NCBI RefSeq assembly: GCF_022376835.1
Contig: NZ_CP084606.1
Location: 1,854,501 to 1,918,500 of the forward strand
Length of the DNA: 64,000 nucleotides
DNA from: Brucepastera parasyntrophica
GTDB taxonomy: Bacteria; Spirochaetota; Spirochaetia; Treponematales; Treponemataceae
Reading direction: 5' to 3'
The notes below the pieces were generated by a model that was not told the origin of the DNA, searched no databases, and saw nothing but the letters and a program-made list of their open reading frames with translations. Positions 49,111 to 58,980 of the stretch are shown in pieces. Position numbers and translations under genes: made by a program. Position 1 is the first letter of the stretch, and each line of letters begins with the position of its first letter.

Positions 49111-49555
49111 AATTCCATTAACCGTTTGTTGAAATTATTGTAGTAAGGCTCCAGCAGGAACACCCGCCTGCTTGATTCCGGTACAGATTAATCAGGCCGG
49201 GCCTGTTTTTACATCCTTGCCGCAGATTTCGGCAATGGTAACATAGTGCAATATCCGTCCGGATTGGTTTGCAGAAAACTTAGCTAAAATATTAGATTAT
49301 AATTTCAATAAAGAACAATCCAATAATGTTGGAGAGAGTTTGAAATAACCCATAATACGGTAGGCGGCATACCTTGAATATTTCAATATCATTTTGTGCC
49401 GTTTTGATTTACACATTTTCACCCTCATCCCGCCCCTTTACTGCGACCCGGAGAAAATGATATAACAAATACCAAGAGTCTTCCGGAACAATTCAGAGAA
49501 ATGAAAGATTTCCTCGCGTTAGAGGGGAGGCTATACTGCTAAGTGGGGTTCTGAT
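49111..49555. other. Intergenic region, remnants only
   Basis: No intact gene. One AT-rich frame near 49254-49348 (reads DWFAENLAKILDYNFNKE, ends in a stop) looks like the tail of a lost gene of unknown family. The final 60 bases lead into pheS; GTGGGG upstream of its ATG is the ribosome site. I see no T-box. Confidence 0.3.
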
Positions 49556-51112
49556 ATGGACGTACAATCTATTATTAAAAATCTGCATCCGCTTGAAATC
49601 CGTGTGCTGAGGGCTTTTGCGCCCGGAGCTGAACTTACCGCGGATAAACTGGAAAAAGAACTGAATTATAAGGCCGGTCATGCGAACCAGGCTTTTTCAT
49701 GGCTTTCCGGCAAGGGCCTGGTCGAAGAAGTCCGCCGGGAACCGCAGGTGTTTTATGAACTGACTGAACTGGGAAAAATATATTCCGCGGAAGGAACACC
49801 CGAAGACAGAATCCTGCTTTTTCTGAAGGAAAAAGGGGCCCATACGCTTCCGGAAATTGCTTCGGCGCTGCGTCTGGATAATAAGGATGTGGGATCAGCC
49901 TACGGCATGCTTGCTAAAGAGGCCGCCGTAAAAATGGATGAAAATAAAAAGGCAGTTTATGCAGGTGAGCCGAAAAGCGGACGCACAGCAGCCGTCCGTG
50001 ATTTACTGAAACAGGCTTCCGCACAGGAAACCGGTCTCCTTGATCAGAAAAAACTGACCGAGGAAGAACAGGCCGTCATTGGTACTCTCGCGAAAAAACG
50101 CGGTGCCGCCGACGCTCCTTTCCGGATTATTGAGCGGGAAACTGTTGTATATACCCTGACTTCAGGGGCCGCTGACGTAAAAAAAGCCCTTGATGCCGCC
50201 GGGCTTACGGGAGAAGAAATAGGGTCAATTACTCCCGAACTGCTCAAATCAGGAAAATGGAAGGATGGTGCTTTCCGGGGATACAATATTGCCATTCCAC
50301 CGCCGCGGGTTATTCCGGGCCGGACCAATCCCTATGTCAGTTTTCTTGAAAGTGTAAAAGACAAACTCTGCTCGCTTGGTTTTGAGGAATTTGACGGTCC
50401 TCTTGTTGAAACGGAATTCTGGAATTCAGACGCTCTGTTTATGCCCCAGTTCCATGCGGCGAGGGATATTCATGACGTATATTATCTTAAGGAACCGACA
50501 AAGGCAAAAGAAATAGAAGAACCTTTTCTGTCCAATGTAGCGGCGGCTCATGAAAATGGCGGCGATACAGGCAGCCGGGGCTGGAATTACCAGTTTGACC
50601 GGGAATTTACCAAACGCCTTATTTTGCGGAGCCAGGGGACCGTGCTTTCCGCCCATCAGCTGGCGAAGGCAAAAATACCGGGAAAATACTTTGGGATTGC
50701 CCGCTGTTTCCGTTATGACAAGGTTGACGCGACCCATCTTTCCGATTTTTACCAGACTGAAGGCATTGTCCTGGGAGAAGAGGTCAATCTGCGGACCCTG
50801 CTCGGCTTTCTGGAAATGTTTGCTGTAGAGGTCGCGGGCGCTACCGATGTAAAATATGTTCCGGGATATTTTCCGTTTACGGAACCGTCTGTTGAAGTTC
50901 ATATAAAACATCCTGTCCTTGGCTGGTTTGAGCTGGGCGGGGCCGGGATTTTCCGTCCGGAAGTTACACGCCCGATGGGCGTTACTGTTCCTGTTATAGC
51001 CTGGGGAATCGGTATTGACCGCATGGCCCTCATGGCGCTTGGCCTGAATGATTTGCGGGAACTGTTCAGTTCCGATATTGAAGCCGTACGGCTGCGCCGG
51101 GCGGAGTATTGA
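49556..51112 (+). CDS. pheS: Phenylalanyl-tRNA synthetase alpha subunit, long (archaeal/eukaryal) type
   Basis: A 518-residue class II synthetase subunit. The first 200 residues are winged-helix repeats (LTADKLEKELNYKAG, then LPEIASALRLDNKD), absent from the usual 340-residue bacterial PheS but present in archaeal-type PheS and in spirochaetes. Class II motif 2 is CFRYDKVDATHLSDFYQTEG and motif 3 is WGIGIDRMALM. It attaches Phe to tRNA as an alpha2-beta2 tetramer with pheT, which follows after 54 bases. Confidence 0.95.
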   Translation: MDVQSIIKNLHPLEIRVLRAFAPGAELTADKLEKELNYKAGHANQAFSWLSGKGLVEEVRREPQVFYELTELGKIYSAEGTPEDRILLFLKEKGAHTLPEIASALRLDNKDVGSAYGMLAKEAAVKMDENKKAVYAGEPKSGRTAAVRDLLKQASAQETGLLDQKKLTEEEQAVIGTLAKKRGAADAPFRIIERETVVYTLTSGAADVKKALDAAGLTGEEIGSITPELLKSGKWKDGAFRGYNIAIPPPRVIPGRTNPYVSFLESVKDKLCSLGFEEFDGPLVETEFWNSDALFMPQFHAARDIHDVYYLKEPTKAKEIEEPFLSNVAAAHENGGDTGSRGWNYQFDREFTKRLILRSQGTVLSAHQLAKAKIPGKYFGIARCFRYDKVDATHLSDFYQTEGIVLGEEVNLRTLLGFLEMFAVEVAGATDVKYVPGYFPFTEPSVEVHIKHPVLGWFELGGAGIFRPEVTRPMGVTVPVIAWGIGIDRMALMALGLNDLRELFSSDIEAVRLRRAEY

Positions 51113-51166
51113 TATGCGGACAATGAAAAAGAAACAGGGCCGCGGAGTTATTAAGGGAGTTATGGG

Positions 51167-52884
51167 ATGCCAAAAATAGATGTCAATGAAAAGCTGTTTT
51201 TCAATTTGCTGGGAAAAAAATATTCATATGAAGAGCTGGAAGACCGGCTTCCGTGCGGAAAAGCCGAACTCGATGAAAAGCCGGACCTCTCGTTTCCTGA
51301 AGATGAACGGACAATAAAAATAGAACTGAATGACACAAACCGGCCTGACCTGTGGTCAACCGCCGGTATCGCGCGGCAGTTACGGCTCCACGCCGGCGGC
51401 AAAAAAAATAACTATGCCGGATTTTTTCCGGTCCTGAAAAAACGCAGGACGCCGGAAACCGGATTGTAAAGGTTGACGCGGAGCTCAAAGACATCCGCCC
51501 GTTTATGACAGCCTTTGTTATTTCCGGGAAACCGATTGATGAACCCATGCTGCTGGACATAATCCAGACCCAGGAAAAGCTGTGCTGGAATTTCGGAAGA
51601 AAACGCCGTTCAATCTCCATGGGTATTTACCGGTCCGCGAATATTGAATGGCCAGTGTATTACAAGGCAATTGACCCTGATACGACAAGTTTTGTTCCGC
51701 TTGCCTTTGAAGAAAAAATGACCTGCCGCAGTATTTTAAGCGAACATCCAAAAGGAAAGGAATATGGCTGGATCCTGAAAGACGCCAAAAAATATCCTCT
51801 GCTTATTGACGCAAAAGACGAAGTTATGTCCATGGCCCCTATTATCAACAGCGCAACGCTGGGTGCGGTAAAGGTGGGAGACGCGAATCTGCTGGTTGAA
51901 ATGACCGGGACCGATATGCCCTCTCTTCTGCTTGCGACAAGCATTGTGGCCTGTGATTTTGCCGACGCCGGCTATGAAATTTTGCCCTGCCGTATTGAAC
52001 ATCCCTATGAAACAGGATTCGGAAAAACAGTAACAACTCCTTTTTATTTTCAGCAGCCGACAAAGACTACCGCAAGCGCTGTTAACAAACTGCTGGGTTC
52101 CGCTCTTTCCGCTGATGGGATACGGGAAGCGCTTGAACGCATGGGCTGTGGTGTTACAATTTCCGGAGATGATATAACAGTCCTGCCCCCTGAATACAGG
52201 AACGACTTTCTGCATGAAACGGATATCATCGAGGATGTGATGATAGGCAAGGAAATATCATTTTTTAAATCGGAAACGCCGAAGTCGTTTACCATAGGCA
52301 GACTTTCGCCGCTCACCGTTTTCAGCCGCAAAGCAAAGAATCTGATGATAGGTATGGGATATCAGGAAATGATATTCAATTACCTGGGTTCCGGCAAGGA
52401 TTTTATAACCCGGATGAATATAGACGCAGGCGGCGTTATCGAAATTTCAAATCCCATGACGGAAAACTACCAGTATGTCCGCTCCTCTATTATACCCTGT
52501 CTGCTCGGGGCCGAGGCCCAGTCGGGTAATGCCGTGTACCCCCACCGTATATTCGAAATCGGGAAAATAGCTTTTCCCGCAAAAGAAGAAGTGACCGGGA
52601 CCCTGACAAGACAGAGTCTTGGTTTCCTCACCGCTTCCTCGGACGCCAATTTTAATGAGGCTGCCAGTCAGGTCGCGAATCTGCTGTATTATCTGAATCA
52701 TGAATATGTTGTTGAGGAAACGGATGACCCTCGCTTTATTACCGGCAGGCAGGCCGCTGTTCTGGTAAACGGCAGGCGCGCGGGAATTTTCGGCGAACTT
52801 CACCCCCAGGTACTTGAAAACTGGACAATAACGACCCCCTGTGTCGCGGGAGAAATTGATCTTGAAATTCTCCTTGAAAAATAG
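51167..52884 (+). CDS. pheT: Phenylalanyl-tRNA synthetase beta subunit, archaeal-type, one frameshift
   Basis: Adding one T to the T6 run 51422-51427 joins two frames into a 572-residue protein, the size of archaeal-type PheT. The repaired link reads [20 protein letters not shown]. Features include [19 protein letters not shown] (B1-type region), the editing-type B3/B4 segment around residues 170-260, and [17 protein letters not shown] near the C-terminus. It partners PheS and edits Tyr-tRNA. Since the gene is essential, a real frameshift is very unlikely. Confidence 0.92.
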
Positions 52885-52903
52885 CAGGCGGATTTAAAAT
52901 GCA

Positions 52904-52943
52904 AAAGGCTGAATTAAACCAGGTTTAATTCAGCCTTTATTTT
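52904..52943. terminator. Bidirectional intrinsic terminator
   Basis: AAAGGCTGAATTAAACC and its exact reverse complement are separated by one base, with T-rich flank on the right. It serves pheST from the left and the porin-like gene, ending at 52957, from the right. Confidence 0.88.
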
Positions 52944-52956
52944 TAACAGGGATATG

Positions 52957-53447
52957 TTAGAATCCGAGTTTAACTCCCAGATTTAAACTGAAATCGCCTT
53001 CAGCAATGGGTTTTGTATCGCTTGTAAACATATACTGAATATTAACATTGAATGATGTTTTCAGCGGGCCAACACTGTTGGTGAATACCGCATATCCGAC
53101 GCCAAGACCGCACGCAAGTTCTACAGGACCCGCCGGCGTAAAAGCTCCGAACAGAAGGTTAATACTCAGGTTGTTAATGGGATACACTGCCATTCTGAAT
53201 AATGAATATACATCATTCGGCTGTGTAATAAATGTTGCTCCCGCCTGGATCAGACTGTTGAACGCGTAAATGATCGAGAACGTCTGGGTGGGAACAAATT
53301 CCTTGTTTGAGAATTCGTACGCAACACCGGCTCCGATTTCGAAACCGAACAGGGAAATATCGTTTGAACTTCCCGTTTCCGCTGTCTGTGCAGTAAGCGC
53401 TCCCCGAGCACCAGTACCGCAGTGACAATCGCCAATACCTTTTTCAT
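52957..53447 (-). CDS. Small outer-membrane beta-barrel protein, one frameshift
   Basis: Adding one G to the C4 run 53402-53405 (minus-strand G) gives a 163-residue protein with a signal peptide MKKVLAIVTAVLVLGGALTAQ and AAGGAG upstream. Strands like FGFEIGAGVAYEF and FSLNLGVKLGF (final Phe) are those of a small outer-membrane barrel. A class of small treponemal surface proteins looks alike, but no family is certain. Confidence 0.7.
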
Positions 53448-53589
53448 GTGTTTCTCCTTAAGAAATAATCAATGTATCAAGGATAGAGAATTTGTATTGT
53501 TTTGTCAAACACTTTGACATAATTTGTCAGATTTGTAAAAATGCGGTAAAATCTTCAGATGCTCTTTGCAAAAGTATTTCCGGAGCCGG

Positions 53590-54903
53590 TCAGGTGGCTG
53601 TCCCGGCTTCCTTTTTTTCTGTTTCCGGGGATGCTGCCTGTAATGTATCCCTTATTTTGCAGACTTCCTGTACCGCATTTTTCCCGGCCTCTCCCCGGAA
53701 CATATATGCCTGTGCTTTTAACCGGTCGATCGCTGCGTCTGTTTTTAAGCGGGCAATTGCTGCGTCGAGAACAGTTTCGATACCTGCAAAAGATTCTTCT
53801 TCAATGGGGGTTCCGATTTCGCGTATGGCGCGGAAGGTCCACGCTTCTTCATCAAGATCGGAAAGATCATAGGGGCGTTTATCGAATTCGAACCGGGTGT
53901 AAAGAACGGGCCGGTTAAACAGAAAAACGTAATCAAAAATCACACCTGAAAAATCTGAAATAAGAATATCTGAACGGGAAAGCGCCGCAAGGTTTTCCGC
54001 GGCGAAATTCCATTCCACATTCCGGTACCCGGAAAGAGCCTGTTTCAGGGTTTCGACCGTATCAGTTTCCGAAATCATGCTCTGCGGGTGCGGCCGTATA
54101 ATGAGATTATAGGAAGACTGCGCAAGCGGTTCGAGAAGGGCCAGTCCGTAACGTTTGAGTATGCCATTCTGTCCCCAAGACGGGGCAACAAGGACCGTTT
54201 TTATATTTTCCTTCGCAGGAAGAGCCGCAATATGTTCCTGCAGAACATCCAGATAAGTACAGCCGATTACCGGCAGGGATTTTCCGGCAAGGCCCCGTTT
54301 CTTTTCCAGTTCCCGGATCCCGGCAATCTGGTGTTCCCCGGTGAGAAAAACGGAATCAAAATAATCAAAGCTGAAAAGGCGGTACAGGCCGGTATCGACT
54401 ACCGCGTGCAGGATATGCGCGTAATGGGAAACGCCAGGCGACCGCTTGAGCTGGAGTACATCCAGTCCCGGGGTTGTCATAAGGCAGATATCGGCTTCGA
54501 GAAAATTGAGGAACCGGTATGCGGTATTTCCCTTTCCTATAAATTCCCGGTGGATCAGAGGCGCCTCAAAAGCCAGGCCCGGGTCATCTTCTCCGCTGGT
54601 ATAATACACACAGGGAATTTTTCTCGCGTCCAATTCCCTGAGAACCGGCGCAAACACATTCCAATACTGTTTTCCTTCCGAATATATAACTATGGAATGG
54701 CGCTTTGCCTGTTTTGCTTTTGACCTTCCGGAATAAGATCCCGTTTTTATTTTAATCACCAGATTTTTCATAAAGAAAAAAAGCGTTACCGCGATTCCCG
54801 TCAAAAACGAAAAAAGCATACTTCCCGTTCCCGGATCAATATAGCAGAACGCCGGCAATGCGGGAAAAGTAATCATAATCCCCGCGCAGATGAGTTTAAT
54901 CAT
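53590..54903 (-). CDS. CDP-glycerol:glycerophosphotransferase-like protein
   Basis: A 437-residue protein with two N-terminal membrane helices, then the TagF/TarF-type GT-B core: SHYAHILHAVVDTG, VLVAPSWGQNG, NLIIRPHPQS and SRSDILISDFSGVIFDYVFL are family signatures. Such enzymes move glycerol- or ribitol-phosphate units from CDP onto a lipid-linked or protein-linked acceptor. The start overlaps the end of the YidC-sulfatase gene by 8 bases, so the two are coupled. Confidence 0.85.
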   Translation of the reverse strand: MIKLICAGIMITFPALPAFCYIDPGTGSMLFSFLTGIAVTLFFFMKNLVIKIKTGSYSGRSKAKQAKRHSIVIYSEGKQYWNVFAPVLRELDARKIPCVYYTSGEDDPGLAFEAPLIHREFIGKGNTAYRFLNFLEADICLMTTPGLDVLQLKRSPGVSHYAHILHAVVDTGLYRLFSFDYFDSVFLTGEHQIAGIRELEKKRGLAGKSLPVIGCTYLDVLQEHIAALPAKENIKTVLVAPSWGQNGILKRYGLALLEPLAQSSYNLIIRPHPQSMISETDTVETLKQALSGYRNVEWNFAAENLAALSRSDILISDFSGVIFDYVFLFNRPVLYTRFEFDKRPYDLSDLDEEAWTFRAIREIGTPIEEESFAGIETVLDAAIARLKTDAAIDRLKAQAYMFRGEAGKNAVQEVCKIRDTLQAASPETEKKEAGTAT

Positions 54904-57558
54904 TTTCTACATCCTCCCATTCACCCCAGGAAGAAGTCCTGAAAATATCATGACCAAGAAGAGGCCGGGCTTTACCAAGCGTGAAGTTTGCCGGGCCGTG
55001 CCTGTTTTGCGAGCCGGGCGCTTTGTAAATAAATAGCGGACCGTTTTTTTCTTCAGAGTTTATCGGGAGTCCAAGGTACGGATTAACGGGATCGGGAATA
55101 TCCCGGACCACAAAGGTCGGAACATCCGCATTTGTCATAAACTCGTCTGAAACTGCAAGCGGTCCGCGAGTGTCCCGATCCTTGACTATCAGGAGAGGAT
55201 TATACCGCTCCATTCTTTCTTCCTCAAACAGTGAGTTCCGGAAGGTTCCGCCATGGTCGGAAACAATTATAATCCGGGTGTTATCATATACATCCATATC
55301 CTTTAAATAATCGATCCAGACAGTTATTGACTTCATCGCGGCAAGGAACGCGTACATATATGAAACATTTCCATAGGACCCGAATTTTTCAATTTCTTCT
55401 TTGCTGTACTGAATCTGTCCCGAAACAGGAATCAGGTCCGCGGTATAAGCCCCTTCTTCATGAGTGGTTTCATTCATAAAAATATTCAGCGTGTCTGAAC
55501 CGTCATCGACCAGGCATAAATCTTTCAGATAATACAGATTGGGAAAAACATCAAGCGCGCGTTCATAACTGTTCGAACGCCCGTCACGCCACCAGCCTCC
55601 GTTATAATATACGGCGTATCTCAATTTGGGTAATACAACCCTGAAAAGGCCGTAGCGGAATAAAATATCGAAATCAAATGACTCGATAGCTTTTTCACTC
55701 TCGGACGGAAATTCTTTTTTAAACCGGTGCGTATAATATCCTTTTAAATTTTTCGCTGTTACATTTTCAATATCATCATAAATTGATATGTCAGGGATCC
55801 AGCGCAAATTAGCCAGACTCGGATCAGTGATCGCCACACGGTGTCCTGATTCCCCGAATATTCTGGGGAGCAGGGTAAGGGCTTCATTTATTTTATCTGT
55901 GAGAAGCCCATCTTCCCGCGCATTAATTTTCCACGGTGAATACTCATAGCCGCCCATAAAAGACGGGACCCCGATAATCGTAACATCCCCGAACGAGAGC
56001 GTTTCGGGATACCAGACAAAACCGTCAAGGTTTTCGGAAAGCTCAGGCATCTCCTCAAGAGCTCTGTGCAAAGCGATGCTGATACCCTTATCAAGAAAAA
56101 TAATGGCCGTGTTTTTTCCTGTTGTTGTATATTTAAAGATTCCTTCCGCCTTTGAATTCTGCAACATAGTTTCGGCCTGCTCGATTTCGCGCTGCGCCGA
56201 ATTGATTGAAACAATATTTACAATTCCGGAAACCAGGACCGCAAAGCAGGCGGCCTGAAAGACAGTGGAAAGAATACGGTATCTGTTCAGAAAATAAAAA
56301 GGCAGGGGATCAGAACCGCGGCCAAAAGGGCCAGTATATTTGTGCCTGCGGAAAACGCGGTCCTGAGGCGCTGCGGGTTTTCAAACATAAACCCGCGCGT
56401 CATGGTTCCATATGAAGAGCTGAGCATAAAGAAACAAATCAGTCCCAGAACACAAAGACCGGAAAAAACGGGAGCAATAATTTTCCTCACTGTTTTGCCG
56501 GCAAAACACCATATCAGCAACGGCACCAGAATGGTCGCTGCTATGCTCTGCAGAAAAGTCCTGAAAATGTCCAGCCAGGGGGTGTCGAACTCAGCAGGTG
56601 ATGCCGCTGTCACCTGGGCGGGAACGAGAAGTCCGAGAAGCAGGCACATAACCGCGCAGGATGAAAAAAACAGGATAGTATTGTCTTTATCCGGGGCTTT
56701 TGATTTTTTCCCGAGAGCAGTCAGTCCTTTCCACGCAAAGGGAGCCGCAATAACCAGAAGTCCCACCGCAACCAGGGCATATTTGTATATTTTTTTCAGC
56801 GGGGTGATTCCGGAAAGCGCGGCAAAAATTACAAGAACCGCACACACCGTGCTGAGTATCTGCAGGGCACGGGCAGGATGTTTCAATTTCGCTGCCGCGA
56901 TATTTTTGCCGAGGGAAAAAATATTGTTTGCTGTCCAGTATAAAACAAGCCCGGATGGGGAATTATACAGCAGCACAAGAAATACAAGGGAAACAACCAG
57001 AAGCTGGATCCGCTCCCGCCTGCCCAGATTCTTTGTATACACAAACGATGAACAGATATTGACCGCGGTCATCAGTATTGGCAGGACGTTAATGCTGAAA
57101 TTTCCCAGGCTGATCAAGCCGTCCGGTTTTCCTAGATTTTTCAAGATGAAAAAGGACGCGCCGTTCAGGGTCGCGGTATGCGAAAGAAACTGGTAAGCTG
57201 CAATAAAAAAGGGTATTTGGAGCAGCAGGCCCATGCTCGATTTGAGGGCATTGAAGGGTGTGTACCCCATTTGCCGGTAATAGGTACTGATCATCATCTG
57301 GCGTTCGTCGCCTCTGAAGACAGCCTTTATGTCGGCAAGCTTTTTGCTCATAAGATTCTGCAAATCCCGCTCTTCTTTCTGCCATCTGTCCGCGACTGAA
57401 TAAATGGGCAGCAAAAGCGAGTTAATCACAATGCTCAGAAAAATAATAGCCATGCCCGCATTATCATTGAACGCCACATGAAACGCGACAAACAGAAATT
57501 CGGTTAACGCCCGGATCGGCCAGATAAAAAGGGTGTATAATATATCGGGAAAAGACAT
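54896..57558 (-). CDS. Fusion of YidC/Oxa1 insertase domain and sulfatase/alkaline-phosphatase domain, one frameshift
   Basis: Adding one C (minus strand) at the G4 run 56305-56308 joins two frames into an 887-residue protein. Residues 1-230 are YidC-like: GMAIIFLSIVINSLLLPIYS, KAVFRGDERQM, a helix set ending SPSGLVLYWTANNIFSL. Residues 240-440 are further membrane helices, with the repair restoring IPLPFYFLNRYRILSTVFQA. Residues 460-887 are a sulfatase-fold domain with the metal motif IIVSDHGGTF. A separate, normal YidC is expected elsewhere. I read it as a dedicated membrane enzyme, perhaps transferring phospho-groups onto a surface glycan together with the overlapping CDP-glycerol transferase. 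Confidence 0.82.
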
Positions 57559-57833
57559 ACAGGCTCCTTTTTTTATTTTAAACTTGGTTATTTATGAAGG
57601 TACTTTATAATACTTTGAATGGTTTGTCAGGGAAGAAACGGGTAATTGCGGAAAAAACATGAATATAGATCAGAAGCCATTTCCGGGTTTCACCGGCGGG
57701 GAGACAGGGCTTTTCTTGCAGATAATAAATCATAGCCGGAAAATCAGTGAGCATTTTCCGGCCGGACAGGATTATAATATATAAAGGTATAAATGAGGTT
57801 TTTTAGCCTGACAGGAACAGATCAGGACTGCAA

Positions 57834-58648
57834 TTATCCGAGCGCCACATCAAGAATCATCATTGCGGTAAAACCGATGATTGTGCCTATTGCCGAAAGA
57901 TCGGTGCTTCTGTGGTCTCCTTCCTGCGCGGCGGGGATAAGCTCTTCCACAACAACATAAATCATTGCTCCCGCCGCAAAGGTCAGCGCGTAAGGGAGAA
58001 TGGGTTTAACAAAGGAGACCAGAAGGGCCCCGAGAATGGCTGCCACGGGTTCCACAAGGCCGGAGGCCTGTCCGTAAAAGAAACTTTTCCCCGGGAAAGA
58101 CCTTCCCTGCGCAGCGGAATTGAAACGGCGGCGCCTTCCGGAAAATTCTGGATGCCAATTCCGAGAGCAACAGCGAGAGCAGGCATGGCTGTTTCCATTG
58201 TAATTGTGCCGCTCAGCGCGCCGAAGGCAACGCCGACCGCAAGTCCTTCCGGAATATTATGCAGTGTTATTGAAAAAACGAGCAGGATACTCCTGCGCAG
58301 ATTTGTATGAATTCCTTCTTCTTCGCCGGCCTTGCTGCTGAAATGTATATGAGGCATGAGCCGGTCCGCAAGCCATAAAAACCCGGCGCCCGCGACAAAA
58401 CCGATAGCCGCAACAAGCCACGCTGGAGGGCCTCCGGCCCCTTCGGCAAGTTCAATGGCCGGCGCTATCAGTGACCAGAAACTGGCCGCGATCATAACTC
58501 CGGAAGCAAAGCCGAGCATCATATTGAGAATACGCTGGTTAATTGTTTTGAAGAAAAAAACCATCGCGCCGCCGAGAGCGGTCATTCCCCAGGTAAACAG
58601 GGACGCGAGGAGAGCGAGAAAGATGGGATTTTGCAGAGCTTGGGTCAT
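57834..58648 (-). CDS. ZIP-family metal transporter, one frameshift
   Basis: Adding one A to the T4 run 58085-58088 (minus-strand A) gives a 271-residue, eight-helix ZIP transporter. Metal-site helices are HNIPEGLAVGVAFG and QNFPEGAAVSIP (the second has Asn in place of the usual first His), with EELIPAAQEG in helix 5-6. A His-containing loop (HIHFSS) lies between helices 3 and 4. It should import zinc or iron. Upstream lies a set of ATACGAT inverted repeats that may be its operator. Confidence 0.88.
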
Positions 58649-58707
58649 ATCTTGAATATAAACCGTGTTTTGCTGAAAGGCAAGAGATACCCCCGGCCTT
58701 TGATACC

Positions 58708-58734
58708 GCTGATACGATCGCTCATCGTATCAGC
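58708..58734. promoter_or_regulatory. Inverted repeat copy 1, candidate operator of the ZIP gene
   Basis: GCTGATACGAT, 5 bases, ATCGTATCAGC: a perfect 11-bp inverted repeat 60 bases before the ZIP start. The core ATACGAT-N5-ATCGTAT recurs at 58877-58895, and an extra ATCGTAT lies just downstream. Geometry suits a Fur- or MarR-like dimer; the regulator is unknown. Confidence 0.55.
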
Positions 58735-58876
58735 CATCGTATATTTGAAACAATCAGAACTATTACCCTTATCGATACCCCCGGAAAATTTTCCCGGGGA
58801 TTTCAAAAGAGTACAAAAGAAAGTGTATAGCAGCTATACACTTGTGATATTCAAAACAACTCTCTGTACCACATAT

Positions 58877-58895
58877 ATACGATAGCCCATCGTAT
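58877..58895. promoter_or_regulatory. Inverted repeat copy 2 (same core)
   Basis: ATACGAT-AGCCC-ATCGTAT, same half sites and spacing as copy 1. The left flank differs, but CGGCTG on the right resembles CAGC at copy 1. Confidence 0.5.
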
Positions 58896-58980
58896 CGGCT
58901 GAAGGTAACGGATTTACCCGCAAGCGTCCCGCAGTTTTTACGCGGCGCTCATGACTTCGCGCCCAGGCAGGATCGCTTTT

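Larger units (their letters stand above)
58649..58980. other. Regulatory-looking intergenic region with several palindromes
   Basis: No gene. Besides the two ATACGAT repeats it holds a hairpin at 58821-58843 (AAGTGTATAGC/GCTATACACTT) and GGAAAATTTTCC near 58783-58794, in a GC-clamped setting. These lie upstream of the ZIP gene and downstream of the YARHG gene; both genes are on the minus strand. Confidence 0.5.
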
